The translations under genes and the position numbers were made by a program. From the NCBI GenBank assembly GCA_002937505.1, contig PTJY01000001.1, positions 186,001 to 250,000 on the forward strand: a stretch of DNA of 64,000 bases, in the 5' to 3' direction. Within the stretch, counting starts at the first letter, position 1. Every line of letters starts with the position of its first letter. The notes below the pieces were generated by a model. It ran no database searches. It was not told the origin of the DNA and was given only the letters and a program-made list of their open reading frames with translations. The stretch comes from Alphaproteobacteria bacterium MarineAlpha12_Bin1 (lineage in GTDB: Bacteria > Pseudomonadota > Alphaproteobacteria > UBA6615). Positions 53,315 to 63,700 of this stretch are shown here, one piece after another.

Positions 53315-53563
53315 ATGAATGATTATTTTAAACCTGATCTTGGATCGGATCCTGACAATCCTTTTGCCAGGGACGGAGAGGGCAAGCTCGTAAGGCGCAC
53401 ATACTGGCTCGACATGACAGACAAATCTCTTATCTTAGCAATGACACAAGGAGTTGGTGGCAGTCTCTCTAATGAGCAAAAGCGCTTACACATGAAGGAT
53501 CTAGGAAAAGAGTCCCTTATTGATCAAATTTGCATACAGGAAGTAATTCCTCCTAGCTCTTAG
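53315..53563 (+). CDS. Small hypothetical protein preceding the SMP-30 gene
   Basis: An 82-residue soluble protein, acidic at the N-terminus, with NPFARDGEGKLVRRTYWLDMT and the helix-rich SNEQKRLHMKDLGKESLIDQI. No signal peptide, membrane segment or metal motif is seen. It is not recognised as a known family. It lies 15 bases upstream of the SMP-30-type lactonase on the same strand, so the two are probably co-transcribed and functionally linked. Confidence 0.6.
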   Translation: MNDYFKPDLGSDPDNPFARDGEGKLVRRTYWLDMTDKSLILAMTQGVGGSLSNEQKRLHMKDLGKESLIDQICIQEVIPPSS

Positions 53564-53578
53564 TTTGGGCAAAATATA

Positions 53579-54550
53579 ATGATTAATAACGCAGGTTATG
53601 AAATAGTTGTTGATGATTTTGTCCAATTTGTAGATACGGGCAATAAACCCGAAAGGTTGTGTACCGGTTTTAAATGGACCGAGGGTCCTGTTTATGTTTG
53701 TGAGAAAGAAGCTCTATTATTTAGTGATATTCCTAATAATTGTATAATGCAGTGGCAGAGAGACAAGGGCGTTAGCTATTATTTAAAGCCGTCTAACTTT
53801 AGTAATGGAAATTCTCTAGATAAAGATGGACTTTTAATCACCTGCGAACACGGAGGTAGAAGGGTTATTCGTCATCTTTCAAATGGAAAGAAAGAAATAC
53901 TTGCGGATAATTTTAAAGGAAGAAAGCTTAACTCGCCTAACGATGTGGTAATATCTCGAGACGGAGCTATCTGGTTTACGGATCCTCCTTACGGCATTCT
54001 TAGTAATGTAGAAGGTTATAAGGCAAAAAGCGAATTAGATAAAAACTACGTGTTCAGGATAGACCCACATACAAAAAATATCGACATTGTAGCCGATGAT
54101 TTTGATAAACCGAATGGACTAGCATTCTCTCCTGATGAAAAAAAGTTATATATAGCAGATAGTGGAGCTATTAATGGCGCTTCGGATCCAAGTTTTAATC
54201 CGCATGCTCCCCATCATATTCGTTGTTTTGACGTTTTAAAGGGTCGATCTATTAGAAACAGCAAAATATTTGCGACTATCAGTCAAGGTGTTCCTGATGG
54301 AATACGCGTTGATTCTGAAGGCTTTGTATGGAGCAGTGCTGCAGATGGAGTACATTGCTATTCACCTACGGGAACTCTTTACGGAAAGATTTTAATACCA
54401 GAGGTAGTAGCTAATTTAACATTTGGGGGTCAGAACGGCTCATATTTGTTTATAACCGCATCTACATCAATTTATGGAGTAGAAACATATAGGCAGGACG
54501 CAAAAAAAGATCAGGCCTCTCTTAAAAAACCACCGTCATCTAACAAATAA
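53579..54550 (+). CDS. SMP-30/gluconolactonase-family lactonase
   Basis: A 323-residue six-bladed beta-propeller of the SMP-30/LRE family. A likely metal-ligand Glu is in FKWTEGPVYV. Asn and Asp ligands are expected in LNSPNDVVIS and KPNGLAFSPDEKKLYIADS, and the later VPDGIRVDSEGFVW completes the site. Family members hydrolyse sugar-acid or aromatic lactones with Ca or Zn. The lactone substrate is not evident. No signal peptide is visible, so it is likely cytosolic. Confidence 0.9.
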   Translation: MINNAGYEIVVDDFVQFVDTGNKPERLCTGFKWTEGPVYVCEKEALLFSDIPNNCIMQWQRDKGVSYYLKPSNFSNGNSLDKDGLLITCEHGGRRVIRHLSNGKKEILADNFKGRKLNSPNDVVISRDGAIWFTDPPYGILSNVEGYKAKSELDKNYVFRIDPHTKNIDIVADDFDKPNGLAFSPDEKKLYIADSGAINGASDPSFNPHAPHHIRCFDVLKGRSIRNSKIFATISQGVPDGIRVDSEGFVWSSAADGVHCYSPTGTLYGKILIPEVVANLTFGGQNGSYLFITASTSIYGVETYRQDAKKDQASLKKPPSSNK

Positions 54551-54580
54551 GAAACTTTTTTACCACCAAACTCAGAAAGT

Positions 54581-54657
54581 TGGTGGGCCCGGCAGGACTC
54601 GAACCTGCGACATGACCGTTATGAGCGGCCTGTTCTAACCAACTGAACTACGGGCCC
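54581..54657 (-). tRNA. tRNA with anticodon CAU, probably tRNA-Ile2
   Basis: The minus strand gives a 77-base cloverleaf with encoded CCA: acceptor GGGCCCG, D-arm GTTCAGTTGGTTAGAAC, anticodon loop CTCATAA, T-arm CAGGTTCGAGTCCTG. A CAU anticodon can be initiator Met, elongator Met or lysidine-modified Ile. The paired first position and the GGGCCCG/CAGGCCG pattern favour Ile2. The D-arm G-to-A change (GTTC/GAAC in place of GCTC/GAGC) is compensatory and keeps pairing. Elongator Met is the alternative. Confidence 0.85.
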
Positions 54658-54827
54658 TAAAAAATTTATTGGCTACATTTAAATAATCCATATTAGGACA
54701 GACATATATCATAGAAAATAATTTGTTCCAGATGAGGTTATTAAAAAGATTCCAAAGCTATAGATATGAAGAATAAGTACAAACATATCAACAGAAAAGA
54801 TTTAGGGTTCTTATTTTGACAGCTTTA

Positions 54828-56909
54828 CTAGTGATCTAGAAAACTTCTCAGTTTTCTAGAACGAGAAGGATGTTTCAATTTTCTAAGTGCTTTAGCTTCG
54901 ATCTGTCTTATTCTCTCTCTTGTAACAGAAAACTGTTGCCCGACTTCTTCTAGGGTATGGTCTGTGTTCATTCCTATTCCAAATCTCATGCGCAAAACGC
55001 GTTCTTCACGAGGAGTTAAAGTCGCTAATACTCTCGTGGTAGTTTCACGCAAATTAGCCTGGATAGCTGAATCTATAGGGAGTATAGCATTTTTATCCTC
55101 TATAAAATCACCCAAATGAGAATCTTCTTCATCCCCTATTGGAGTTTCTAAAGAAATTGGCTCTTTAGCAATTTTCAGAACCTTACGCACCTTCTCAAGA
55201 GGCATATGAAGCTTGATAGCTAACTCATCAGGTGTAGGTTCCCGACCAATCTCGTGTAACATTTGACGTGAAGTACGAACCAGTTTGTTGATGGTCTCAA
55301 TCATATGTACAGGAATACGGATAGTACGAGCCTGATCTGCAATAGAACGAGTAATTGCTTGACGAATCCACCAAGTGGCGTAGGTCGAAAACTTATAACC
55401 TCTTCGATATTCAAACTTATCAACGGCCTTCATTAGACCAATGTTACCCTCTTGGATTAAATCTAGAAACTGCAACCCTCGATTGGTATACTTCTTCGCT
55501 ATAGAAATAACTAATCGTAAATTAGCCTCAACCATTTCCTTCTTGGCCCGGCTAGCTTCTTTCTCACCTTGCTGAACGGTACTCACTATGCGCCGAAACT
55601 CGGACACTGGTAGCCCAACTCTAGTTGAGATTTCATGTATTTCTTTACGAGTAGTTTTAATTTCTTCAGTTTTTTTAGTAGAAAAATCGCTCCAGCCCTT
55701 GGCTTTAAGGCGACCCACTCGGCTTACCCACCGAGGCTCTATTTCATTGTCAATATATTGTTCAAGAAAGTCGGCTCTACTAACACCCGAATCTACAGCC
55801 AAACGTAGCAGTTTGCCTTCGAAATTAGTCAAACGTCTATTAAGACCATAAAGCTCATCAATCAAAGTCTCTATTCGAGCATTGTTGAGACGCACTGAAT
55901 CCATTAAGTCAACTAACTCTGCCTGCAACTTTCCATAACGCCTTTCTTGCGCAGTAGAGAGTTGCTCAGATTTCTTTCTTAAACCAACAAGCCTCTGATC
56001 TTGCAGCTTTCGCAGTTTTTTATATGTTTTACTGATTTCATCAAAATTTTTGAGTACGTCAGGCTTTAAACGCGTCTCCATTGCAGCCAAAGATAAATTG
56101 ACGGAATCTTCATCGAATTCTTCATCACTATCTTCATCAGTTTCTTCATCAGATTCTTCAGTGCTATCCTGCTTGCCCTTAACGTCATTTGCTGGAATGT
56201 TTTCAATATGGCCATTGGCTGAAGCAGTTCCGTTTGCCCCAGTCTCACCACCTTGGCCATTTATATTCAAACTTTCTTGGGTTAGCCCGTTGGCGCTGGC
56301 ACCAGCTCCTAAACTGTGATCAACTTCAGGAGTATCTGATCCAAGGGTCGCATCCAAGTCAATCACATCACGAAGTAATATTCGTTCGTCTTGAAGAGCA
56401 TCACGCCACTGAATAATAGCCCGAATAGTTAGCGGAGATTCACAAATTGCTCCGATCATTTTTTCTCGTCCAGCTTCGATGCGTTTAGCTATGGCGATTT
56501 CACCTTCTCTTGATAATAGCTCCACGGTGCCCATTTCGCGTAGATACATCCGCACTGGATCATCAGTTCTGCCAATATCTTCTGAAGAGCTAGACGTGGA
56601 GGTAGATTTTTCACCGCCCTTGGCATCACTCTTATTTGAAGAAGCTGAGCCTTCCGAATCGTCTTTATCTTCGCCCTCCACAACATTAATACCCATCTCT
56701 GAAAGCTGGGCTAAAATATCTTCAATTTGCTCGGAAGAAACCTGTTCCTGAGGCAAAGTCTCGTTTATTTCATCGTATGTTATGTAGCCTCGCTCTTTAC
56801 CTTTAGCTATCATTTTTTTGACAGCTTGAACTGAGCTATCCATTAATGGACCATCGGCCACCTCATCTCTTTCTTCCGCCATTACTGATGATTCTTGTTT
56901 ACTCGCCAT
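54828..56909 (-). CDS. rpoD: RNA polymerase primary sigma factor (sigma-70)
   Basis: A 693-residue housekeeping sigma factor. Region 1.1 is near residues 30-80 ([12 protein letters not shown]), region 1.2 near 118-150 ([11 protein letters not shown]), and region 2 includes [40 protein letters not shown] and [10 protein letters not shown]. Regions 3 and 4 end with the helix-turn-helix [23 protein letters not shown]. Two low-complexity inserts are notable: a Ser-rich stretch near 85-115 and a Gly/Asn-rich then very acidic stretch near 200-270. GAGGT precedes the ATG. It follows dnaG in the usual dnaG-rpoD macromolecular-synthesis arrangement. Confidence 0.97.
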   Translation of the reverse strand: MASKQESSVMAEERDEVADGPLMDSSVQAVKKMIAKGKERGYITYDEINETLPQEQVSSEQIEDILAQLSEMGINVVEGEDKDDSEGSASSNKSDAKGGEKSTSTSSSSEDIGRTDDPVRMYLREMGTVELLSREGEIAIAKRIEAGREKMIGAICESPLTIRAIIQWRDALQDERILLRDVIDLDATLGSDTPEVDHSLGAGASANGLTQESLNINGQGGETGANGTASANGHIENIPANDVKGKQDSTEESDEETDEDSDEEFDEDSVNLSLAAMETRLKPDVLKNFDEISKTYKKLRKLQDQRLVGLRKKSEQLSTAQERRYGKLQAELVDLMDSVRLNNARIETLIDELYGLNRRLTNFEGKLLRLAVDSGVSRADFLEQYIDNEIEPRWVSRVGRLKAKGWSDFSTKKTEEIKTTRKEIHEISTRVGLPVSEFRRIVSTVQQGEKEASRAKKEMVEANLRLVISIAKKYTNRGLQFLDLIQEGNIGLMKAVDKFEYRRGYKFSTYATWWIRQAITRSIADQARTIRIPVHMIETINKLVRTSRQMLHEIGREPTPDELAIKLHMPLEKVRKVLKIAKEPISLETPIGDEEDSHLGDFIEDKNAILPIDSAIQANLRETTTRVLATLTPREERVLRMRFGIGMNTDHTLEEVGQQFSVTRERIRQIEAKALRKLKHPSRSRKLRSFLDH

Positions 56910-56960
56910 TATTACCTCATTTGACAGCTCAATTTATTATAACCAGACAATATTAAGGCT

Positions 56961-58757
56961 TTAAATCCCACCCGAACCTGATTGCTCCCTAAGGATTTCC
57001 AATAATTTATTACTGTTTTCTTCGTTCATTTCATCCGCAAGTTCCTCTTTTGCCACATCACGGTCCACCCTTAACCTTTTGAAACGATAAGACAAAACTA
57101 TCTCCTCTAGAGCTGAAGCAGCTAAATCTTTAGAGGAACCTGGTGCTGCAAACAATGCCTGTCTGTAAATCTTTTTGTTTAAAACACCCAACAACTGACT
57201 TTCAAATCCATTAGTAACCAGATGGCTCTGCAACGCTTCACTGTCAAGGTCTGGAGAATCAACTGTTACGTTTAAAATCTCACGCAACATATTGTCAAGA
57301 TCCTTATTAGATAAAGAAATCTCGGCTAACTCTTCAACTAGACCATGCACCAAGTCATTATGATTGATCAAAATGGATAATAATACCATTTCCTGACGCT
57401 CTTTAAGAGATAAGATATCCCCTCTTGGGCCAAATTGACTTGATGTTGAAACACGATCGAACGAGTTTTCATACTTTCTATTGTTAATCTTATCTTGAAA
57501 AAAAGACTTTATTTTTGTTCGAAGACTTTGCCGATAATGATACTGTACGCTCCGATCATTAATACGATTAACATGATAATTAAATTTACTTTCTAATTCA
57601 GCTCTTCTTTCAGGTGTAGAGAAATGCTTATTATTTGTTTCCAGGGCCCAAATCATATCAACTAAAGGTGATGCCTTATCCATAATTAACCTCAAACCCT
57701 GAGCTGTTCTCTTATGTATAATACTATCTGGGTCTTCACCTTCTGGAAGGTTAATAAATTTAAGTGACTTCCCAGGTTTTAGCATAGGCAAAGCCCGTTC
57801 CGCCGCCCGAAAACTAGCTCTAAGTCCAGCATTATCACCATCAAAACATAACAGAGGCTCATCTGCTATGCGCCACAACAACAAAATCTGTTCCTCAGTA
57901 AGTGCGGTCCCTAAAGGGGCAACAACATTTAGTATTCCTGCTTGGGATAGAGATATAACATCAGTATAGCCTTCAACAACAATTACAGAGCCATTTTCCG
58001 CCGCAGCTTTCCTAGCCTGAGGCCAATTGTATAAAACTTTGCCTTTTTGGAAAAATGATGTTTCAGGTGAATTTAGGTATTTTGGCTGACCGTCACCAAT
58101 TAGTCTTCCGCCAAAACCAACAACTTTGTTCCGCCGGTCAGCAATGGGAAAAATAACTCGATTAAAGAAATAATCCCTATCAGCGCCGGATCCCTCTGAA
58201 CGTTTAAGCAAACCACAGCTAATAAGCTGCTCATTACTAATGTTATGTTGCTCCATTACTTGTCTTAACAAACCTCGGCCACTAGGAGCAAAACCAAGCC
58301 TAAATTTCTTAATGGTATCTTCAGAAAAACCTCTTTTTAGCAAGTAATCCATAGCCTCCTTTCCGGTTGGCTGTGACAACTGCATTTGGTACCAGGCACA
58401 AGATTTTTCAATTACCTGCTGTAGATCAGCATGCTCTTTCATTGCCTTTTTTTCATGAATAGAGGTTTCCGGAATAGGAAGCCCTGAAATTTCCGCTAAT
58501 TTTTCAACGGATTCCAGAAAGCCCAGGCCATCTGACTGCATTAGAAAACTAATTACATCTCCATGAGCCCCACAACCAAAACAGTGAAAAAAACCTTTAA
58601 TGTCATTTACGGTGAATGATGGTGTTTTTTCGTTATGGAATGGGCAAAGACCTGTAAACTCTTGTCCCCTTTGAACTAAACGCACCTTAGGACTCACAAT
58701 TTCTGAGACCCTTACTCGAGCCCGTAATTCGTCTAAAAATTGATTAGGAAATGCCAT
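56961..58757 (-). CDS. dnaG: DNA primase
   Basis: A 598-residue primase making RNA primers at the replication fork. The N-terminal zinc finger is in CPFHNEKTPSF and FHCFGCGAHGD. The RNA-polymerase core contains the TOPRIM motifs VVEGYTDVISL and LCFDGDNAGLRA. The C-terminal helicase-interaction domain is divergent, as is usual. It lies upstream of rpoD with a 51-base gap and downstream of the yqeY gene on the same strand. Confidence 0.96.
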   Translation of the reverse strand: MAFPNQFLDELRARVRVSEIVSPKVRLVQRGQEFTGLCPFHNEKTPSFTVNDIKGFFHCFGCGAHGDVISFLMQSDGLGFLESVEKLAEISGLPIPETSIHEKKAMKEHADLQQVIEKSCAWYQMQLSQPTGKEAMDYLLKRGFSEDTIKKFRLGFAPSGRGLLRQVMEQHNISNEQLISCGLLKRSEGSGADRDYFFNRVIFPIADRRNKVVGFGGRLIGDGQPKYLNSPETSFFQKGKVLYNWPQARKAAAENGSVIVVEGYTDVISLSQAGILNVVAPLGTALTEEQILLLWRIADEPLLCFDGDNAGLRASFRAAERALPMLKPGKSLKFINLPEGEDPDSIIHKRTAQGLRLIMDKASPLVDMIWALETNNKHFSTPERRAELESKFNYHVNRINDRSVQYHYRQSLRTKIKSFFQDKINNRKYENSFDRVSTSSQFGPRGDILSLKERQEMVLLSILINHNDLVHGLVEELAEISLSNKDLDNMLREILNVTVDSPDLDSEALQSHLVTNGFESQLLGVLNKKIYRQALFAAPGSSKDLAASALEEIVLSYRFKRLRVDRDVAKEELADEMNEENSNKLLEILREQSGSGGI

Positions 58758-58908
58758 TAGGTCCTTATAGCTTTTAAACGATATAAATGGAGTGACTAAT
58801 ATCGGTCACTCTAGACGGTATTTTCATATTAAACTTAGTTACGCTAACTGATGACTTTTATCTTAGCATAATAATAAAGAGATTGGGGATAACTCTGACA
58901 GTATTCTT

Positions 58909-59370
58909 CTAACCTGTCCCTAGCCGGGATTTTACCAAAGCACCAGCCTTACCAAAATCCATTTGACCAGAATATATTTTACGAAGCTCACCCATAACAT
59001 TACCCATATCTCGGAGGTTTTCTGCGCCAATATCTCTTATCACCTGATCTACTATATTCTTAATTTCTTCGTCACTTAATTGTTTAGGCAAAAACTTTTC
59101 AATAACCGTAATCTCTTCTGCTTCTTGCTCAGCTAAATCCAATCGACCGCCCTCCTGATACATGTTTATCGATTCCCTGCGTTGCTTAACCATTGTTTGA
59201 AGCATTTGTAGTATTTCATCATCAGGAATGCCTTCAGAATCGCCTTTAGAGCGAGCGGCTATATCACGATCTTTTAACGCAGCCATAATTAAGCGCACCG
59301 TAGATATAGTCCTCTTATCTTGAATCTTAAGTGCTGCTTTTAGGGTCTCTGGAAGCGCGTTTCTAAGCAT
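58909..59370 (-). CDS. yqeY: GatB/YqeY domain-containing protein
   Basis: A 153-residue helical protein with the YqeY domain: MLRNALPETLKAALKIQDKRTISTVRLIMAALKDR, VKQRRESINMYQEGGR, and the tail domain VMGELRKIYSGQMDFGKAGALVKSRL. It resembles the tRNA-binding tail of GatB but stands alone and its role is unknown. The ATG at 59370 gives the normal start; a TTG nine codons upstream is also in frame. Its place between carA and dnaG is conserved in alphaproteobacteria. Confidence 0.9.
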   Translation of the reverse strand: MLRNALPETLKAALKIQDKRTISTVRLIMAALKDRDIAARSKGDSEGIPDDEILQMLQTMVKQRRESINMYQEGGRLDLAEQEAEEITVIEKFLPKQLSDEEIKNIVDQVIRDIGAENLRDMGNVMGELRKIYSGQMDFGKAGALVKSRLGTG

Positions 59371-59617
59371 ATCTTTATCTAAATATATATCTTGCAATGA
59401 TTATAACTTATTTTAAAAATAGTAGCAAAATGATTACCAACCTATAACTTCATGTTTTAAAACAATTTTTCTATTTTGGTCAACGCTTGACGACTCAAAG
59501 ATCGTAGCTTAGAAATGGCAAGATCTGTGCCTTGTTTTAGTTTAATTCCTTTGGGTGAAATAACCTAAGACAAAATTACAAAATACTCAAAATCTCTCTT
59601 TTTAGGAACCCACTTTG

Positions 59618-60790
59618 ATGACCGCTTATTCGGGTTACGACTGGAAACAGCCCGAATGGGCAACCGGAGCACTTATTTTGGCCAACGGCAAAATTTTTTG
59701 GGCTAAAGGTGCAGGTTCCGAGGGCATCGCAGTTGGTGAAGTATGCTTCAATACTTCTATGACTGGCTATCAAGAGATAATAACGGATCCATCATACGCA
59801 GGCCAAATAATCACCTTTACTTTCCCGCATATAGGCAATGTTGGAGCTAATCCTGAAGATTATGAATCTACAACACCATCAACCCGAGGTTGTATTTTTC
59901 GATCGCCTATAACCAAGCCTGCAAACTGGCGTTCAACAAGTAGTCTTGATTTGTGGCTGAAAAACCGGAGCTTGGTCGCCGTTAGTGACGTAGATACGCG
60001 CCAATTAACGAACGAGATTAGAACCGGTGGAACCCAAACTGGTGTCATCGTACATCAGTCCCAAAAACCCATCGATGTAGATGAATTATTACAGACAGCG
60101 CAGTCTTGGCCTGGGTTAGTGGGAATGGATCTTGCAAAGGAAGTTACCTGTAAGAATACGTATGTGTGGAATAGTGATGAAGCGTCCACTGAAAAATATT
60201 GTGAACAGTTGCCCCCCATAAAACACCATATTGTTGCTGTTGATTATGGAGCAAAACAGAATATTTTAAGATGCTTCGCCAATTTAGGCTGTCGTATCAC
60301 CGTTTTGCCCGCTTCAGCGACTTCTGCCGAAATCTTTAGTCATACCCCTGATGGCGTTTTTTTGTCTAATGGTCCCGGAGACCCTGCTTCTACTGGCATA
60401 TACGCAGTTCCAATGATAAAAGAAGTCATATCTTCAGGCCTTCCTGTTTTTGGTATTTGTTTAGGGCATCAAATGATGGCTTTAGCCTTGGGCGCCAAAA
60501 CAGAAAAAATGCACCACGGCCATCATGGAGCAAATCACCCAGTAAAAAACATAGTTACTGGTAGAGTAGAAATTACTAGCCAGAACCATGGTTTTGTTGT
60601 AGCCAGCGAATCACTACCAACCGATTTAATGGTTACACACAGATCACTGTTTGATAATAGTTTGGAAGGTTTGCGCTTAAAGGATAAGCCAGTTTTTTCT
60701 GTTCAATATCATCCTGAATCCTCACCGGGACCTCATGATTCTAGATATCTTTTCGAACTTTTTCTTGAAATGATCGACTCAAAAGAATGA
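59618..60790 (+). CDS. carA: Carbamoyl-phosphate synthase small subunit
   Basis: A 390-residue glutaminase subunit feeding ammonia to carB for arginine and pyrimidine synthesis. The N-terminal domain has SMTGYQEIITDPSYAGQI. The class-I amidotransferase domain has LSNGPGDP, the nucleophile Cys in GICLGHQ and the His-Glu pair in VQYHPESSPGP. The ATG at 59618 is chosen because a TTG immediately before it adds only one residue; AGGAA lies about 10 bases upstream. The 247-base region before it, divergent from yqeY, contains no gene. carB begins 3 bases after its stop. Confidence 0.96.
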   Translation: MTAYSGYDWKQPEWATGALILANGKIFWAKGAGSEGIAVGEVCFNTSMTGYQEIITDPSYAGQIITFTFPHIGNVGANPEDYESTTPSTRGCIFRSPITKPANWRSTSSLDLWLKNRSLVAVSDVDTRQLTNEIRTGGTQTGVIVHQSQKPIDVDELLQTAQSWPGLVGMDLAKEVTCKNTYVWNSDEASTEKYCEQLPPIKHHIVAVDYGAKQNILRCFANLGCRITVLPASATSAEIFSHTPDGVFLSNGPGDPASTGIYAVPMIKEVISSGLPVFGICLGHQMMALALGAKTEKMHHGHHGANHPVKNIVTGRVEITSQNHGFVVASESLPTDLMVTHRSLFDNSLEGLRLKDKPVFSVQYHPESSPGPHDSRYLFELFLEMIDSKE

Positions 60791-60793
60791 ATT

Positions 60794-63700
60794 ATGCCTA
60801 GACGAAACGATATCAACACCATAATGATCGTGGGAGCAGGCCCGATTGTGATTGGGCAAGCTTGCGAATTTGATTACTCAGGAACTCAGGCGATAAAAGC
60901 TCTTCGGGAAGAGAATTATCGGATTGTTTTAGTAAATTCAAATCCAGCAACTATAATGACCGACCCTACTATGGCGGATAGAACTTACATTGAACCAATT
61001 ACTCCAGAAATCGTTGAAAAAATTCTAGAATTGGAGCGCCCCGAAGCTATTCTTCCCACGATGGGCGGCCAAACAGCGTTAAATACTTGCTTGAGCCTTG
61101 AGCGCACAGGAGTGTTGGAAAGATTAAATGTGGAGATGATTGGCGCAAAGGCAAAAGTAATAGACAAAGCTGAGGATCGACTTCAATTCAGAGAAGCTAT
61201 GTCGGAGATTGGTCTTGAATCTCCTTCTAGCTTGTTGATTAAGGACATTGCTGATGCAGAGCAAGGACTCAAAAAAGTTGGGCTTCCTGCAATTATACGC
61301 CCCAGTTTTACTTTAGCGGGCACAGGTGGAGGTATTGCTTATAATCGTGAAGAGTACTTTGAAATCGTAAAAGGCGGATTAGCAGCGTCCCCTGCAAGCG
61401 AAGTTTTGGTAGAAGAATCCGTATTAGGCTGGAAAGAATATGAAATGGAGGTAGTGCGCGATTACAAGGATAATTGCATTATAATTTGCTCTATTGAGAA
61501 TATTGACCCTATGGGCGTTCATACCGGAGATTCTGTAACTGTTGCTCCCGCCCTTACCTTAACAGATAAAGAGTATCAACTAATGCGCAGCGCTTCAATC
61601 GCGTGTCTTCGAAAAATTGGAGTAGATACAGGTGGGTCAAATGTTCAGTTTGCGATAAACCCAAAAAACGGTCGTATGGTGGTTATTGAGATGAATCCGA
61701 GGGTAAGTCGATCTTCTGCCCTTGCTTCTAAAGCAACTGGGTTTCCTATTGCTAAAATCGCGGCAAAGCTTGCGGTTGGTTACACATTAGATGAGCTGGA
61801 CAACGATATAACAGGTGTTACCCCAGCAAGCTTTGAACCAACACTTGACTATGTAGTAACAAAAATCCCGCGCTTTACTTTTGAAAAATTTCCAGGCACT
61901 GAAGCTTCACTTACCACCTCAATGAAATCTGTTGGAGAGGTGATGGCAATTGGTCGTACTTTTTCAGAAAGCTTACAAAAAGCCATGCGTTCACTCGAAA
62001 CAGGTTTGACGGGGTTAAATGAAATCGAGATTCCAGGGGCTTTTAATAAAGAAAATAAAACACTTTATGAGCCAGATGTTTTGCGTGCTGCACTTGGACG
62101 TCCTAGTCCTGATCGACTTTTAATAATCGCCCAGGCAAGAAGACTGGGCATGAGTCTTAGTGAAATAGAAAGGGTCACAAGATACGACAAGTGGTTTCTT
62201 GAACAAATAGACAATATTGTACAAACCGAGAATCAAGTGATAGCCAACGGACTGCCGAATAGCTACGATGAGCTAATTAGCTTAAAGAAAATGGGTTTTT
62301 CTGATGCCAGATTAGCGGAACTTAGTAAAGTGTCAGAAAAGAGTATTACAGAGCTCCGCCGATCGTTATCATTAAATCCTGTCTATAAAAGAGTGGACAC
62401 CTGTGCAGCTGAGTTTTCGAGCCAAACGCCGTACCTTTATTCGACTTATGAAGGCAATTACAGCAACCCTGGTGAGTGTGAATCAAAACCTAACAATAAT
62501 AAAAAAATAATTATTCTTGGTGGTGGGCCAAATCGCATCGGGCAAGGAATAGAGTTTGATTATTGCTGTGTCCATGCAGCATTTTCTCTTTCTGAAGCGG
62601 GATACGAAACAATAATGATTAATTGTAACCCTGAGACTGTCTCGACTGATTACGACACCTCTGACCGGCTTTATTTCGAGCCTTTATCTGGAGAAGACGT
62701 AATTGAAATTTGTAAGCTTGAGGAAACAAGAGGAGAATTACTAGGGGTTATTTTACAGCTAGGTGGACAGACCCCTCTTAACCTAGCAAAAGCTTTAGAA
62801 GCTCAGAACATACCTATTCTGGGAACCTCCTCTGAATCGATTGATCTTTCAGAAGACAGAAAAAAATTCCAAAAACTGCTTCAAAAATTAAACTTTCTAC
62901 AGCCTGAAAACGGTATAGCTGCAAGCAAAGAAGAGGCAATTTCAGTTGCTGAGGACCTATCTTACCCAATATTAATTCGACCATCATATGTTCTAGGCGG
63001 CCGAGCAATGGAGATAGTACATGATATCGAAAGTCTAGAAAAATACATTTCTGAAGCCGTTAATGTGTCAGGCGAAAGTCCAGTTTTGCTTGATAGCTTT
63101 CTACAAGAAGCAACCGAAGTTGATGTCGATATGCTTTGTGACAAAGAAGGAGATATATACATAGCCGGAATTATGGAACATATAGAAGAGGCGGGTATAC
63201 ATAGCGGAGATAGTGCTTGCGCCTTGCCCCCATTTAGCCTATCGGATGCAATTTTAGACAAAATACAAAAACAGGCTTCAGAATTAGCCAGAGCCCTTAA
63301 AGTGGTTGGGCTGATGAATATACAATTTGCAATTAAATCCGATGAAGTTTATTTCATAGAAGCTAACCCAAGAGCAAGCCGGACTGTTCCATTTGTGGCA
63401 AAAGCAACAGGAGTGCCAATAGCAAAAATTGCTGCAAGATTGATGACAGGAGAATTACTTTCTGAGTTTAAATTAGGCGAAGGGTTTCTAAAAACAGCCC
63501 CCAAACAAAATCACATTGCCGTTAAAGAAGCTGTTTTTCCATTCACTCGATTTCCTGGAGTTGATACAATTTTGGGTCCTGAAATGAAGTCAACCGGAGA
63601 AGTTATGGGTTTGGATGTAGACTTTGGTCACGCCTTTGCAAAATCACAGATTGCAGGAGGAAACCACGTGCCGGTAACAGGAAACGTGTTCATCTCAGTA

